Positions 29,210-38,970 of a stretch of 62,604 nucleotides of DNA are shown piece after piece. The stretch is from CBDCWT01 sp965223305. GTDB lineage: Bacteria > Planctomycetota > Planctomycetia > Pirellulales > Pirellulaceae. Each line of letters starts with the position of its first letter. The stretch's first letter is position 1. A model generated the notes under the pieces. The model was not told the origin of the DNA. It ran no database searches and was given only the letters and a program-made list of their open reading frames with translations. The stretch spans positions 1 to 62,604 of the forward strand of contig CBDCWT010000038.1 in the NCBI GenBank assembly GCA_965223305.1, in the 5' to 3' direction. Position numbers and translations under genes: made by a program.

Positions 29210-29851
29210 CTAACTATCGTAGACTTCCGGAAACACGTCCTCTGAAACGCCCTGCTTACGCACGATGGATCGCATGCGGGCAATAAAGTCAAACTTGAAA
29301 TTGGCGACCTGCTGTTCGCTGATATCGAGTTCGGCGGCCACGCTCTTGTTGGCCCATCCGCGCACGAACAACAGTTCGATGCAGCGCAGCTTTGTCCAAT
29401 CGCCGCGCTCTTTCCAGCGGTCAACTTGTTGCTGGAGCGCTTGAACGAGCGCCTTTTCCTCTAAGTTCCTGCGTTCTCCGCTGCGCACAATGCTGCTGGC
29501 CGCACGGGCGGGTGAGGCCAATTGCCAATCGCCACCAGACTCCGAACTGGCCGACAGAGGCAGCGCGGGGCGACGGCCTTCACGCCGCATGTGGTCCGTC
29601 AGTTTGTAAGCGCAAATCGAAAACAGGTAGCTCTCCAAAGGACGTCGACCGTCGAAGTTGGGCAGACTGTTGAGAAAGCCGATGAACGCCTCCTGAACAA
29701 TATCTTCGCTCGCTGCACGCCGTCCAATTCGGCTCTCGACGAAAGCCAGCAGCCGCCCTTCATATCGTGAGATCAAATCACCCCAGGCGTCGCCGTCTCC
29801 ACCGCGTATGCGGTTGATCAGGAGTCGATCCGATTCGAAAGATGAACTCAT
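29210..29851 (-). CDS. RNA polymerase sigma factor, ECF-like
   Basis: I take MSSSFESDRLLINRI at 29851 as the start; the product is about 213 aa. Region 2 shows DAWGDLISRYEGRLLAFVE, SEDIVQEAFIGFLNSLPNF and ESYLFSICAYKLTDHMRR. Region 4 is LRCIELLFVRGWANKSVAAELDISEQQVAN. A linker of about 50 residues joins them. Sigma factors of this type redirect RNA polymerase to a small set of promoters. The downstream gene is a likely anti-sigma factor, and the upstream cluster carries a Ser/Thr kinase and FHA protein. A shared signalling role is inference from gene order. Confidence 0.85.
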   Translation of the reverse strand: MSSSFESDRLLINRIRGGDGDAWGDLISRYEGRLLAFVESRIGRRAASEDIVQEAFIGFLNSLPNFDGRRPLESYLFSICAYKLTDHMRREGRRPALPLSASSESGGDWQLASPARAASSIVRSGERRNLEEKALVQALQQQVDRWKERGDWTKLRCIELLFVRGWANKSVAAELDISEQQVANFKFDFIARMRSIVRKQGVSEDVFPEVYDS

Positions 29852-29933
29852 GGAAGAAGGTGAAGAGGCACGGGAGTCACAACGCCACAGGATGCGCCGC
29901 GGAGTCGTAAGAACCGCGAGCAAGAGAACCGCT

Positions 29934-30797
29934 TCACAGCCACGAGCCCCACCACTTGTAGAAGACGGCACCAGCGACCGCTAACGCCAGTATCGTTCCG
30001 ACGGTCGCGAACTGCAAGCGGGCTGTGTAGTACCCCCTGGTTGCTGTGTCGAGCTTGAAATAGCCGAACAGCGTACTTAGCACCAACAGGACCATTGCCG
30101 CGCCCAGCCCGGTTTGCGTCAACCGCCTGGTTGCAGTCACCTGGCGCCACCGGCTGGTTGCATCACCTGCGAAAGCCTCATCGAACTTCAAGAGGGCGTG
30201 GGCTCGATAGGTCTCGCCGTAGTCGCCCACAACGACCCGCTCGACAAACGGTTCCTCGGCTAAACAGCGCGCCTTCAGCTCGCTGATCTCGAACGCAGTC
30301 AACTCCGCAGCCCGACGCGATTCCAACAGCCCGGCGACGTAGTCCTCCGCCTCCTCGCGAATACTGTCATCCAGCACCTGCATGGCTTTGAGCTTAGTGG
30401 TTTGCACACGGGTCATCACGGGAACCAGCCGCCGGCCATCTTCTTGCCACGGTTCCTTTTCCAGCCAATCCGGTTGCGTGCCATTTTCGCGATCGGGAAA
30501 CGTCACGTTGGTAACCGAAGTCACGGGACCCAATTCCAGAACCTCCGCGTCGACTTCAGCGGGAACGGGATCTTCCTCGGCGGGCTGCTCGGTCACTGCC
30601 TGATCGGGCGCCCCTTCCGAGTCTGCTGGCTGCTCCGCTGCGGGTTCAGCAGCGGGCTCATCTGCAAACAGCTCGGTGGAACCGTGTAGTGGCAGCCCGA
30701 TCAGAGCGATCAAGCACAAGATCTGTATTGTGCCGCAACCATAGCGGAACCAAACGACCTCGCGTGTCAACGGATTACGAATCGATTGTGATAGCAT
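29934..30797 (-). CDS. Hypothetical membrane protein with signal segment
   Basis: 287 aa. An N-terminal hydrophobic segment (IQILCLIALIGLPLHG) is followed by an acidic, proline-rich spacer (EPAAEPAAEQPAD...), a middle domain with a helical, charged composition, and two C-terminal membrane segments (GLGAAMVLLVLSTLFGYF and FATVGTILALAVAGAVFY). No family recognised. It lies between the kinase gene and the sigma factor gene, all on the minus strand, with small gaps (about 130 and 80 bp), and may pass a signal across the membrane. Confidence 0.65.
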   Translation of the reverse strand: MLSQSIRNPLTREVVWFRYGCGTIQILCLIALIGLPLHGSTELFADEPAAEPAAEQPADSEGAPDQAVTEQPAEEDPVPAEVDAEVLELGPVTSVTNVTFPDRENGTQPDWLEKEPWQEDGRRLVPVMTRVQTTKLKAMQVLDDSIREEAEDYVAGLLESRRAAELTAFEISELKARCLAEEPFVERVVVGDYGETYRAHALLKFDEAFAGDATSRWRQVTATRRLTQTGLGAAMVLLVLSTLFGYFKLDTATRGYYTARLQFATVGTILALAVAGAVFYKWWGSWL

Positions 30798-30930
30798 CTT
30801 GAGATTCCCTCAACGACGACGCCCGCAGCGGGTGCCGCCCAGGTGAGAGTAACGAGTTTCTAGTCGAGCTAACCGAACTTCCTAAACACCTAACTGCCTA
30901 AAACACCTACCTCCCTAACTGCCTAAACTC

Positions 30931-33012
30931 CTAGCTCGCCGCTTCCGTCGCCTGGCGGCGAAGACGGCTCCGCTCGGCAGGCGATAGCCAGGGTGCGGAC
31001 AGCTGGACGGCGATCGAGATAGCCGCCGCGAGCATCAGTCCCCAAGGTTGTGGAAAGGGCCAGACCATGTGCACGATCCAGGCCCAAAGCAGGCAAATAC
31101 CGGTCGACCACAAGCTGAGCCGGGTGGCCCGGAGGGGGTCCGATTGGAGCCACCAACGCGCTACCAGGAAGAGGCCCGCAAAGTAGATTAGAAAGGCCGG
31201 CAGTTTCGGTGAGTGATCTGCGTTGTACATGTCTGACCAGGCTTGAACCTGAGGCAGCGAATCGACCACCAACTGTTGGCTAGGCTGCACGTCTAGAAAC
31301 TCGCTGGCAGCAAAGGCAGTCAGGCCGAGCCCCAGCCCGGCAACCAACAACACGAAACGGCGATGGAGCTGTTCACCCTCGTGCCCTTCCCACAGCTTGG
31401 AGATCGTCAGAATGGTCCAAGCGCCTGCCAAACTGGTCAGCGTCAGCCACCCAAAGAGGGTCCAGGTGTAGATCGACTCGATGGGCTGTCCGCTGACCAG
31501 TACCATCAGCAGACAGGTCACGACGCTTACGAAGGCCGCGGAAAGCAGCGAGCCGTTCAACTCGCCGAGCCGCTCGCTGACCGTGCGTTCGCAGAGTGCG
31601 GTCCGCGCCTTTTCTTGCCAGTTGACGCGCACGCTGCTGCGCTGCCGGCGGCGCGGAGGCTGGGGTTGCACTGGAGTTGCCGCCGGGGCCGGCCTGCTGG
31701 TGACAGGTTCTGTGCTGGCGGTGGCGGGTTTTCGGGCTGCTGTAACCAGGTGGTAAACTGCTAGGTACGGCAGATAAACTAACGTGGCCACGGCACCCAA
31801 CGGCAAAAGCCACTCTGAGTTGATGATCACCAGCACGATCGCGGCGACGAGCAGTGCCAGCTTGGCGGGCATCCCCATCCTCGCCCGGTCCCAGTGTTCT
31901 TTGAGGCGGTGCCAACCGGAATAGACCGCCCGCGCGATCGGCTCGGAAGGTCCCTGGGATCGGTTTGGGCGCGCCGCGGAATGACTTCTCGCACTAGTTC
32001 TTTCCGCGCGACGACCTGCGACCACCTCTCGGACCGGTCCCAAATAGATTCCCTCGTCCACCTCTTCCGCGACTGCTGCCGTAGCCGGTTGAGACTGGCG
32101 CACGGGCGGGATCTCCAACACCCCGCTGTACGCCTGCTCGAGTTTGGTCAGCATCTCGCCGACGCCGTCGAATCGTTTGGCCGGGTCCTTCGCGAGCGCT
32201 CGCTCTAAGAGCGGAAGATAGCGGTCATCGGACGTTTCTCAGGTCTGGATCCGCCGTGAGGTGCTTCATGATGATCTCTTGGCTGCTCTCCCCATCAAAG
32301 GGGACCGAGCCGGGTCAACATCTCGCACAACATCACTCCCAGAGCGTAGATATCGATTTCCTTGCCATACACCCCTTTGCCGATTTCCGGGGCCATGTAA
32401 TGGAAGGTCCCAACGCTCTCGGTTTGGCCACTGCGGCGGCTGCAGGAGATGTACTTCGAGAGGCCATAGTCGCCGATCTTGATCGTGCCCTCGTCAGCGA
32501 AGATGTTCCCCCGGCTTCAAGTCACGATGGATGATCCCGTGGTCGTGCAGGTAGGCGACTCCGTGGGCGATGCCGCGAAACCAGGGCAGCACCTCCTCTT
32601 CAGGCATACCGTTCGGATTGCGCTCAATGACGTCCTTAAGGCTCTCGCCTGCTACGAACTCCATGACGACCCAGGCTTGCCCTTCGTCGTCGTACTTGAT
32701 GTCGAACAGAGAGATCAGATTCTGATGTTTCAGGTTCAGGCACTGGCTCGCTCCGCGCACCTCGACGTCCATACTCCGCTGGATGCGTTTGAGTGCGACT
32801 TCTTTGCCCGCATCGCTGAGAGCGAAATAGACCTCACCGAAGCCGCCGATGCCGATGCCACGCTTGATGGTATAGCCATCGAGCGGTCGGGAGCCGGTTG
32901 CATAGGCGAATCGCATGACCCCAGCTCCGGGGGAACGAGTTTGTTCGGGTTGCGTGGCGTTGGGTTCCACTTGGGTGCCGTTATCCTCTAGAGTAGCGGC
33001 TGAGTTGAGCAT
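30931..33012 (-). pseudogene. Ser/Thr protein kinase with C-terminal membrane segments, three frameshifts
   Basis: The frame from ATG 33012 (MLNSAATLEDNG) gives a Hanks-type kinase domain: GIGIGGFGEV (P-loop), VALKRI, HRDLKPG. It breaks at the C5 run 32508-32512. Removing one base there, one at 32312-32314 and one at 32230-32231 gives a continuous protein of about 693 aa, with GNIFADEGTIKIGDYGLSK (DYG instead of DFG), MAPEIG, EMLTGSVPFDG and ALAKDPAKRFDG. The rest has several membrane segments (for example LALLVAAIVLVIINSEW, FGWLTLTSLAGAWTILTI). The three +1 shifts sum to zero. It starts 24 bp inside the end of the FHA gene, so the two are coupled. Either real decay or sequence error. Confidence 0.75.
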
Positions 33013-34368
33013 CTGTCCAGTTCCTCCAAGCTCATGGAGAAATCGCTCCCGACGACATGCGAATTGCCCGCCAGACGGCCGCGACCGTCGCACAATTCAC
33101 CGTCAATCTCGATCGACTCCATTGCTCGGCAATAGAGATTCTGGTCGTGGCGATACAGCACCACGTCACCGGACCAATCACGACAAACGACATGATTCTG
33201 CCATTGGGGGGCCTAAGACACAGGACTCGGCCATCAACAAAACACCGTCTGCCGATGGCTGGGTGCGGTGGCGGCTGAGGAATTCCAACCGTGCCGATGC
33301 GCTCAAGGCGTGAGGACGCCGAAAACGAATCCGGACGCCGCTTCCCAGTTCAAACTCGTCTCCATCGCTGAGCATGGTCTTCGAGCGAACTGCGCGACCG
33401 TTGACCCGAACCAACTGCAGTGGTTCGATCCAGTAGCCTTCGCCACTCCGGCAGATGCGCGCGTGTTTTCCCGACAGATCCGCCATGATTGGCACGTCGA
33501 TCTGATTTTCCGGGTCGCGCCTGACCAAGCATCACCTGATCGCTTTGGCAGACCAGAAAGCCCCCCACACCATCGACCCAGAGCACGAAGCGCTGTTGGG
33601 CGGTGGGAATCTCAACACCGGATTCAACCCCGGTATAGCGGATCCCGCAGTCGGCAAGGGATGCCTCGTCCCGACCCACTTCCGTCCAGGCCTTGCGGCG
33701 AGCGTCCATCGCCAAGCGGTTCTCAGGAGACAACTCCAACAGCCGATCCGCGGCAGTCAGCGCGTCACTCCAACGAGCTTCTGCAATCGCTCGATGCAGT
33801 CCTTCGGTCAGCGGCCGGCTTTGCTCGCGCTTTTGCCACAGCTCGCCTAACTTCTCCTTCAGCAACTGCAGGTCGGGCGCCAGAGCGACAGCCGCGGTGA
33901 GTTGACTTTCGGCCTCGCCAAACTTGCCTTGCCTGGCTAACTTGTCCGCCGATTGGATTTGCCGGGTGACCCGACGGAGGATGTCCAACGTCGCCCGGGG
34001 GGCTCGCCGGCGTTCGAGGCTGTCCAGCAGCCCCAGCGCGGCGATTGTGTCCCCCCGCTTCGAGGTTGCTGGTGGACGGCCGCGAAACCGGCGTCGATCA
34101 GCTGCTGGCGAATGCCGACCAGCTCGCTTGTTTCGCCTCCAAACCGGATCGCTGTCAGCAGGTCGCTCCAGGCGGCCTGCCAGTCCGCGCCTTGCGAGTA
34201 CTGTTGGGCCCTTTCGCCGAGACTCGCGGCCAACTTGCCGGCAAGTCGCTTGCCGGGTAAGTAGTCGGTGAGGTCCCCGCGAATCAACAACTCACTGGCC
34301 TCGTCCAAGCGGCCCGCCCTGAGCGCTTCCTCGGCCTTTCGCAGTTTGAATCGCCAATTCTGAAACAT
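32988..34368 (-). pseudogene. TPR-like protein with C-terminal FHA domain, four frameshifts
   Basis: From ATG 34368 (MFQNWRFKLRKAEEA) the frame runs through helical repeats resembling TPRs (LEAGDTIAALGLLDSL, EARWSDALTAADRLLELSPENRLA) to an FHA domain: FLVCQSDQVMLGQA, DVPIMADLSGKHARICR, LVRVNGRAV, DGDEFELGSGVRIRFRR. The continuous reading needs one base removed at 34064-34065, 34051-34056, 33511-33518 and 33206-33211. The tail then ends at 32988-32990 inside the start of the kinase gene. FHA domains bind phosphothreonine, so this protein is a natural target or partner of the kinase. All four changes are extra bases, most in homopolymer runs. Confidence 0.7.
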
Positions 34369-34464
34369 GGCTCGCGCCACCGCCTTCAGGTTCCTTGGGA
34401 TGGGTAAGAGAGAACGAGTGCCCTTTGGGGAACACTCGTTCTCAGCTTCCAACTTGTGGCTGTC

Positions 34465-35259
34465 CTAGTTGTTGTTGGCGTATGATTCGATCATGACGCG
34501 GTCTTCGCCGAAGTACTTGGCGATCTCGTCGGTGATGTCCACATTCGCCTCTGGCTCGTCCAATTGAATGCGGTCGAAGTAGTGCACCTCCGAGTTGACT
34601 AGCTTCTCAGCAACTTCGACCCGCGTGCCGATCATGTCGATCAACTCGCGCGTCTTCGACAAGTGGCTGTCGTCGAAGTTGAAGCTGCTCGTCGTCCGAG
34701 CCACGTCGACCATCGCCAGCCGGGCCTCGAGGTTCTCGACATCCACTTCTAGTTGACGCTTGGCGTCGAGCATGGCGTCCAGCTTGCTGCGTGCAGCCTG
34801 TAGGCCAGCCTGACGCGCGTTCAGGATCTTCTTGTTTGCCTTGGCTGTGGCAGCCTGCGTCTTGAATTCCGCGAAACGCGAAACCAGGTCGGCCTCCACT
34901 TCTCGCGCCGAGTACGTGTGCTTGGCAAAGACAAACGTCTGCTTGCCAGACTCGAGCGCGGTGGTGAGCCGCTTGATGTCGCTGCGGTCTTTCGCCAACC
35001 GCTCGTCAGCCCGATTTAAGTTACTTTCCAGGCTGGCGACCTCGACTTCTTCCTGAGCGATCAGCCGCAGGTTTTTCTCGATTTCCGGATGCAGGTCTTT
35101 GATCATCTGCCGAGCCCGCTTGAGCTCGAAGTCGATCGGTACACTATCCTGTACCTGCTGCTTGACCATGCCCACCGTTGTGTGGATATGACTTCGGCTA
35201 AACAGCAGACCCATCAACAGCGCCGCACCGCCTCCCAATAGGAACAGTTTCTTGAACAT
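34465..35259 (-). CDS. Hypothetical coiled-coil protein with N-terminal membrane anchor
   Basis: I place the start at 35259 (MFKKLFLLGGGAALLMG); the upstream part of the longer frame has no protein-like features. The product is 264 aa. One N-terminal hydrophobic segment, then a long coiled coil (SLESNLNRADERLAKDRSDIKRL, about residues 55-200) and an acidic C-terminus (DITDEIAKYFGEDRVMIE). GAGGTTGAG is upstream. Probably exposed on the periplasmic side and anchored in the membrane, or secreted. No family recognised. It is the first gene of a minus-strand cluster with the FHA protein and the kinase, with about 95 bp between. Confidence 0.7.
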   Translation of the reverse strand: MFKKLFLLGGGAALLMGLLFSRSHIHTTVGMVKQQVQDSVPIDFELKRARQMIKDLHPEIEKNLRLIAQEEVEVASLESNLNRADERLAKDRSDIKRLTTALESGKQTFVFAKHTYSAREVEADLVSRFAEFKTQAATAKANKKILNARQAGLQAARSKLDAMLDAKRQLEVDVENLEARLAMVDVARTTSSFNFDDSHLSKTRELIDMIGTRVEVAEKLVNSEVHYFDRIQLDEPEANVDITDEIAKYFGEDRVMIESYANNN

Positions 35260-35582
35260 CAGCTCAACCTCCCAAACTTGTAGTCGAAGAATAAATCGGT
35301 TGTCGTTGTTTGGCCCCGGAATCCGCCCCGTCGGCGTGATCGTCTGATTGGAATTCGGGGGGGGCTGTGGTTTCTTTGAGGCTCCGTCGAAAATATTCAA
35401 GTTTTTTTCTTGGCCGCCACGAGAACCCGAACTGATCACCCGAAGTGTAAACCAGGCAAAAACTTGCGTTATCCGCCGGCTGCCCCGCCCGCCCCGCGGG
35501 CTCTTCTGAAGCAGCACGGCCAATTCGCCGCGTTCATCGGAGCCCGAAGGGTCAGCTTTCGAAGTCGCGCATTTCGCCACAA

Positions 35583-35700
35583 TCGGAAGCGCGAAGCGTA
35601 AGCGAGGGAACAACTTGCGTTGGTTCATCAACTCCCCTCGCTGACGCTTTCGCGCTTACGAAAGTACATCCCTCGCTGACGCTTTGGGTTACGAACAACG
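35583..35700. repeat. Family H palindromic repeat, double
   Basis: gcgaagcgtaagcgagggaac, then ttggttcatcaactcccc, then ctcgctgacgctttcgc, and a second partial ccctcgctgacgctttgggtta. Similar units are at 2351, 51663 and 59322. The stretch 35260-35582 upstream of the coiled-coil gene holds its leader and no other feature I recognise. Confidence 0.7.
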
Positions 35701-35710
35701 CGACCTACTG

Positions 35711-35965
35711 AGTCGTGTTTCTTCACTCTCCCCTTGGGGAGAGTCGGCCCGCAGGGCCGGAGAGGGGGGACCCCGGACGCTACGCGGCGGTTTCGCTGGG
35801 GAACCGTGGGCTAACGCCGGCTAACGCCCAGCGGCTGATTTGCAGCGTAGGCCGAACTCGCCAGAGTTTGGTGGACTGCGTGAAGCGTAAAGCTGTACGA
35901 CCTCCGCGCGGGACGTCATCGCAAATCAGCCGGAATGCGTTAGCATCCGGTTTGGTTAGGAACCG
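35711..35965. repeat. Mosaic of family S, G and F repeats
   Basis: A shortened family S unit (ctctccccttggggagag, cggcccgcagggccgg) runs into a family G unit (ggctaacgcccagcggctgat), a family F half (ccgaactcgccagagtttgg), the family S end module (gaagcgtaaagctgtacgacc) and a second family G half (atcagccggaatgcgttagc). It lies before the end of the EamA gene. Confidence 0.7.
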
Positions 35966-36000
35966 TCGCTCACATCCCAAGGCCCGTTGCGTCCCGCCAC

Positions 36001-37044
36001 TCAGTTTGCGGGCTTGGCAGGCATGAACAGCAGTCCGCCGACGGTGAGTCCAACGCCAAGCATCAGGGCCGGCGACGCCGGCTCGGCGAACCAATAGAAC
36101 CCCGCCAAAGCCGCCATGGCGACCTGGGAGGCATTCAGCGCGTTTACGTAGATGAGCGTGGTCAGCTGCAGGGCGCGGACCAACGACAGAAACGCCACAA
36201 AGTTGCAGATCCCAGCCGCCACCATCGCCTGAAAGTCTGCTGCGGAAGTGGCCAGCAGACCCTGCCAGCCAAGTCGCCAATGGCTGAGAACTCCTAGGCT
36301 AACCGTCCCCACGATCGCGATCGTCCAGGTGCTCCCAACCACAGAACCGCGGCCCATGACGCTCTTGCGGAGCGCCACGCCCAGGATCGCATAGGCCGCC
36401 CCGGCAGCGCAGGAGGCGCAGATCGCGGCCCAAAGCAGCCCGGGGTTGCCGTTGTGCCCCGCTGGATCCGGCATCACCCATGTTGCCGCCAGGCCGGGCT
36501 CGCCGCTAGCTGTGGCCGTGCTGCCGCTAGAGCGATCGGCGTCACGAGCAGCGCCCGCACCCAGCGACAGGGCCCAGATGGCGGCGACCAGCATCGACAT
36601 AGAAATGACCGTCCCGGGAGTCACCGGCTCGTTGAGCACACAGCGGCCGAGCACGGCACTAAAGAGAATGATCGAACCGAGACAAAGCGGTACGGTAAGG
36701 GAAATTCCGAGCACGCTGAGAGACCACTGGAACAGCACGTTGCCACCCAGCTGGCCCAGCAGGCCGGCCAAGATCAGAGCCGCCAGGGCCTTGCCTGTCG
36801 GAAGTCGTGAGGCGGAGAGCGGTGGTCCGACGAGCAACCAGGGGGCGAGCACGAAGGCCGTCGGAGTCGCTTTGACACACGAGACCCAGATCGGATCGCA
36901 ATGGACCACCGCCCTCAAGCAAATATTCGTGGCGGTGTACCCGATCGCCGAGACGACTCCCAGGATCGTACCGAGAACGGTGGGGCTTCGCCAAAACGGG
37001 AGCAGCCCAGGGGGCGTTGCGGGAGAGCGGATCACGGCGGACAT
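36001..37044 (-). CDS. EamA/DMT-family transporter
   Basis: I prefer the start at 37044 (MSAVIRSPATPPG) over 37071 as its following sequence is more protein-like. The product is about 347 aa with ten hydrophobic segments in two similar halves: GVVSAIGYTATNICLRAV, LAALILAGLLGQLGG, and later GLLWAAICASCAAGAAYAILG and MVAAGICNFVAFLSLVRAL. This matches drug/metabolite transporters of the EamA family. A soluble loop of about 35 residues (DADRSSGSTATASGEPG) sits between the halves. Substrate unknown. The gene is divergent from cinA, with repeats and a foldback element in the gap. Confidence 0.85.
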   Translation of the reverse strand: MSAVIRSPATPPGLLPFWRSPTVLGTILGVVSAIGYTATNICLRAVVHCDPIWVSCVKATPTAFVLAPWLLVGPPLSASRLPTGKALAALILAGLLGQLGGNVLFQWSLSVLGISLTVPLCLGSIILFSAVLGRCVLNEPVTPGTVISMSMLVAAIWALSLGAGAARDADRSSGSTATASGEPGLAATWVMPDPAGHNGNPGLLWAAICASCAAGAAYAILGVALRKSVMGRGSVVGSTWTIAIVGTVSLGVLSHWRLGWQGLLATSAADFQAMVAAGICNFVAFLSLVRALQLTTLIYVNALNASQVAMAALAGFYWFAEPASPALMLGVGLTVGGLLFMPAKPAN

Positions 37045-37094
37045 TGTGGAGAGAAGACGACCGAGCGACAAGGCGGGTGACGCGCCAGAGGTTC

Positions 37095-37195
37095 GTAGCT
37101 GAACTCGCTCTTGAAGTTTCGTAGCCGAACTCGCCAGAGTTTGGTGGACTGTTTGGTGGACTGCCGAATTCTGGCAAATTCGGCTCCAAGGAATG
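37095..37195. repeat. Family F repeat cluster
   Basis: Two half-units (gtagctgaactcgctc and gtagccgaactcgccagag) are followed by ttggtggactg twice and gaattctggcaaattcggct. It lies directly before the foldback element at 37201. Confidence 0.7.
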
Positions 37196-37200
37196 CTTAC

Positions 37201-37374
37201 CCCGGATTATTCATGAAGATCGTCGCGAGAGGTTGTAAGTACGTTCGTGGCAAGGAAGGCGAGCAATTCTTCCGCGGGCGTATTGAAGCAATACGTCGAG
37301 GGAGAATTGTGAAGCATGACGAAGCCACGGATGGACTTACGACCTCGCAGCAGATCGCTCATGAATAATTCGGG
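37201..37374 (+). mobile_element. 174-bp foldback element, copy 3
   Basis: Same element as at 2170 with a few base changes. Terminal repeats are cccggattattcatga and the complement of cccgaattattcatga. The flanks are CTTA and TTAA, so the target duplication is imperfect here. The 51-codon frame MKIVARGCKYVRGKEG is intact. It lies between the divergent EamA and cinA genes. Confidence 0.85.
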
Positions 37375-37445
37375 TTAACGGCGTTGGGTGCGGAGTTGGC
37401 TGCCGCCGCCGGTGAAGCCTGGGCCGACGATCTCGAGTAAGACGC

Positions 37446-37988
37446 ATGTCGCGAACGAGCGAACTCCATCAGGCCTGCAGCCGGCTGGCGGCCAAGTGCG
37501 TTGAATGTGAGGTTCGCCTCGTGCTCGCCGAGAGTTGTACGGCCGGTCTTATTGCAGCGTCCTTGGCGAGAATTCCGGGCATTTCGGAGGTACTTTGTGG
37601 ATCGGCCGTCACCTACCGAGATGATACGAAGGCTCGCTGGCTACGAGTCGGCCGCACGGCGCTACGCAATGCGGGTGCGGTGAGCAGCCAGGTGGCGCAG
37701 CAGATGGCCGCTGGTGCGTTGGCCGTGACTCCCGAGGCTGATCTGTCGGCGGCGATTACGGGGCACTTGGGGCCCGCGGCACCACCAGGTATGGACGGAT
37801 TGGTCTATGTGGCGGTCGGACAGCGCGGTAAATCGCACCCGGTCCTCTCAGTGGCCCGAAAACAGCTAGCTGCCGGCACCCGCTTAGCGCGGCAGCGCGA
37901 AGCTACGTTACTGGTCGTACAGGAGTTGTTGAAGACGGTCGAACGTTCGCTGGGGGCTCGAGTTCGTGCCCCACGGCGCGAGTTTTGA
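37446..37988 (+). CDS. pncC: CinA-type nicotinamide-nucleotide amidase (PncC)
   Basis: 180 aa, the length of stand-alone CinA C-terminal domains. Conserved parts: VLAESCTAGLIAASLARIPGIS with the nucleophile Ser and motif ESCTAG, VTYRDDTKARWL, GAVSSQVAQQMAAGA, AAITGHLGPAAPPGMDGLVYVAV. The family deamidates nicotinamide mononucleotide for NAD recycling. An NadD-like gene follows, which fits a role in NAD metabolism. The exact end is uncertain because the sequence after the stop appears damaged (see the NadD-like gene). Confidence 0.88.
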   Translation: MSRTSELHQACSRLAAKCVECEVRLVLAESCTAGLIAASLARIPGISEVLCGSAVTYRDDTKARWLRVGRTALRNAGAVSSQVAQQMAAGALAVTPEADLSAAITGHLGPAAPPGMDGLVYVAVGQRGKSHPVLSVARKQLAAGTRLARQREATLLVVQELLKTVERSLGARVRAPRREF

Positions 37989-38145
37989 TGCCGCGCTCTG
38001 GACAACTATACGTATACGAGCGGAACATGACGAGTTTGCACGCGGTCGGCAGATTCGCCATGTTCGGCGCAAGGGCGAAGACGGAAGATGATCGATCGGT
38101 TCCTGCAGGGCGACCAGGTGGCTGTCGCTGTCTGCGGAAAAAACG

Positions 38146-38706
38146 GTGTCCACTGAGCGATCCGGCGTAGCGGCGCTGATGCCGGGGGCTTTTAACCCCT
38201 TCCACCGTGGTCATCAACAGATGGTGCAGGTCGCCGCAGCGGTGTTGCAGCGGGAGGTTGACCTCGAGATCTCGATCCACAACGTCGACAAACCGGATGT
38301 GAACCGGGCAGACTTGCTTGACCGGCTGAAACACCTGCCGGCTACCCAGCGTGTTTGGATCACGCGTGCCGCGACCTTTGTGGAGAAGTCTGAGCTCTTT
38401 CCCGGGACCACTTTTGTGGTGGGGGCCGACACGATTCGGCGGATAGGGGAGCCAGCTTATTACGGCGACGGTGTCGCCGGACGCAATCAGGCACTCATCG
38501 AACTGGCTGAGCGAAACTGCCGGTTCCTCGTCTTCGGCCGGCTGATCGACGGCAGCTTTTGCGAGTTGGCCGATCTCCAACTCGACGCCTGTCTGAGGCA
38601 GCTGTGTGTTGGCGTGGCCGAATCAGATTTCCGTCTCGATCTTTCCTCGACGGAAATTCGTGGACGACTCCGATTCGGTGGGCCCGATGATCGGCGAAGT
38701 CAGTGA
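38146..38706 (+). CDS. NadD-like nucleotidyltransferase, possibly frameshifted N-terminus
   Basis: 186 aa from GTG 38146. The family motif LMPGAFNPFHRGHQQM (GxFxPxHxGH) is near residue 11; the C-terminal nucleotidyltransferase motif SSTEIRGRL is near residue 168. FVVGADTIRRIG is also typical. It resembles nicotinate-nucleotide adenylyltransferases. A natural-looking upstream reading in another frame (MIDRFLQGDQVAVAVCGKNGV from 38088) joins this protein if one base is removed at 38150-38151, so the true N-terminus may be longer, or the protein was once fused to the CinA domain before it. Substrate not proven. Confidence 0.75.
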   Translation: MSTERSGVAALMPGAFNPFHRGHQQMVQVAAAVLQREVDLEISIHNVDKPDVNRADLLDRLKHLPATQRVWITRAATFVEKSELFPGTTFVVGADTIRRIGEPAYYGDGVAGRNQALIELAERNCRFLVFGRLIDGSFCELADLQLDACLRQLCVGVAESDFRLDLSSTEIRGRLRFGGPDDRRSQ

Positions 38707-38970
38707 TCCGTCGCGGCACGCACGCGCTCCGGCATTGCCGCCGAGCTTTCCTGTTCTTACACTCTTACTCGACCTTCCCAAGAGACTTCAGCAGATACAC
38801 GTCGATCGCCGGTGGTCTGAGGAATGCGGCAGCGGGTCCGCGAGCGAGTCCCCCGGCTTCGACCGTCGAGTCTCTGGGGGCGTGCTGCGCGCCTTACTGG
38901 TTACTGGTCCTCTATTTTTCCGGCTGTATACGCACCACCACCTAGCTAGGTCCCCGTTTCGAAAAGACTG

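Noticed and set aside
30880..30945. Array-like cctaactgcctaaa repeats after the kinase gene, considered as a CRISPR-like or telomere-like array
   Set aside because: Units are short and irregular with no constant repeat or spacers; best seen as local low-complexity sequence.
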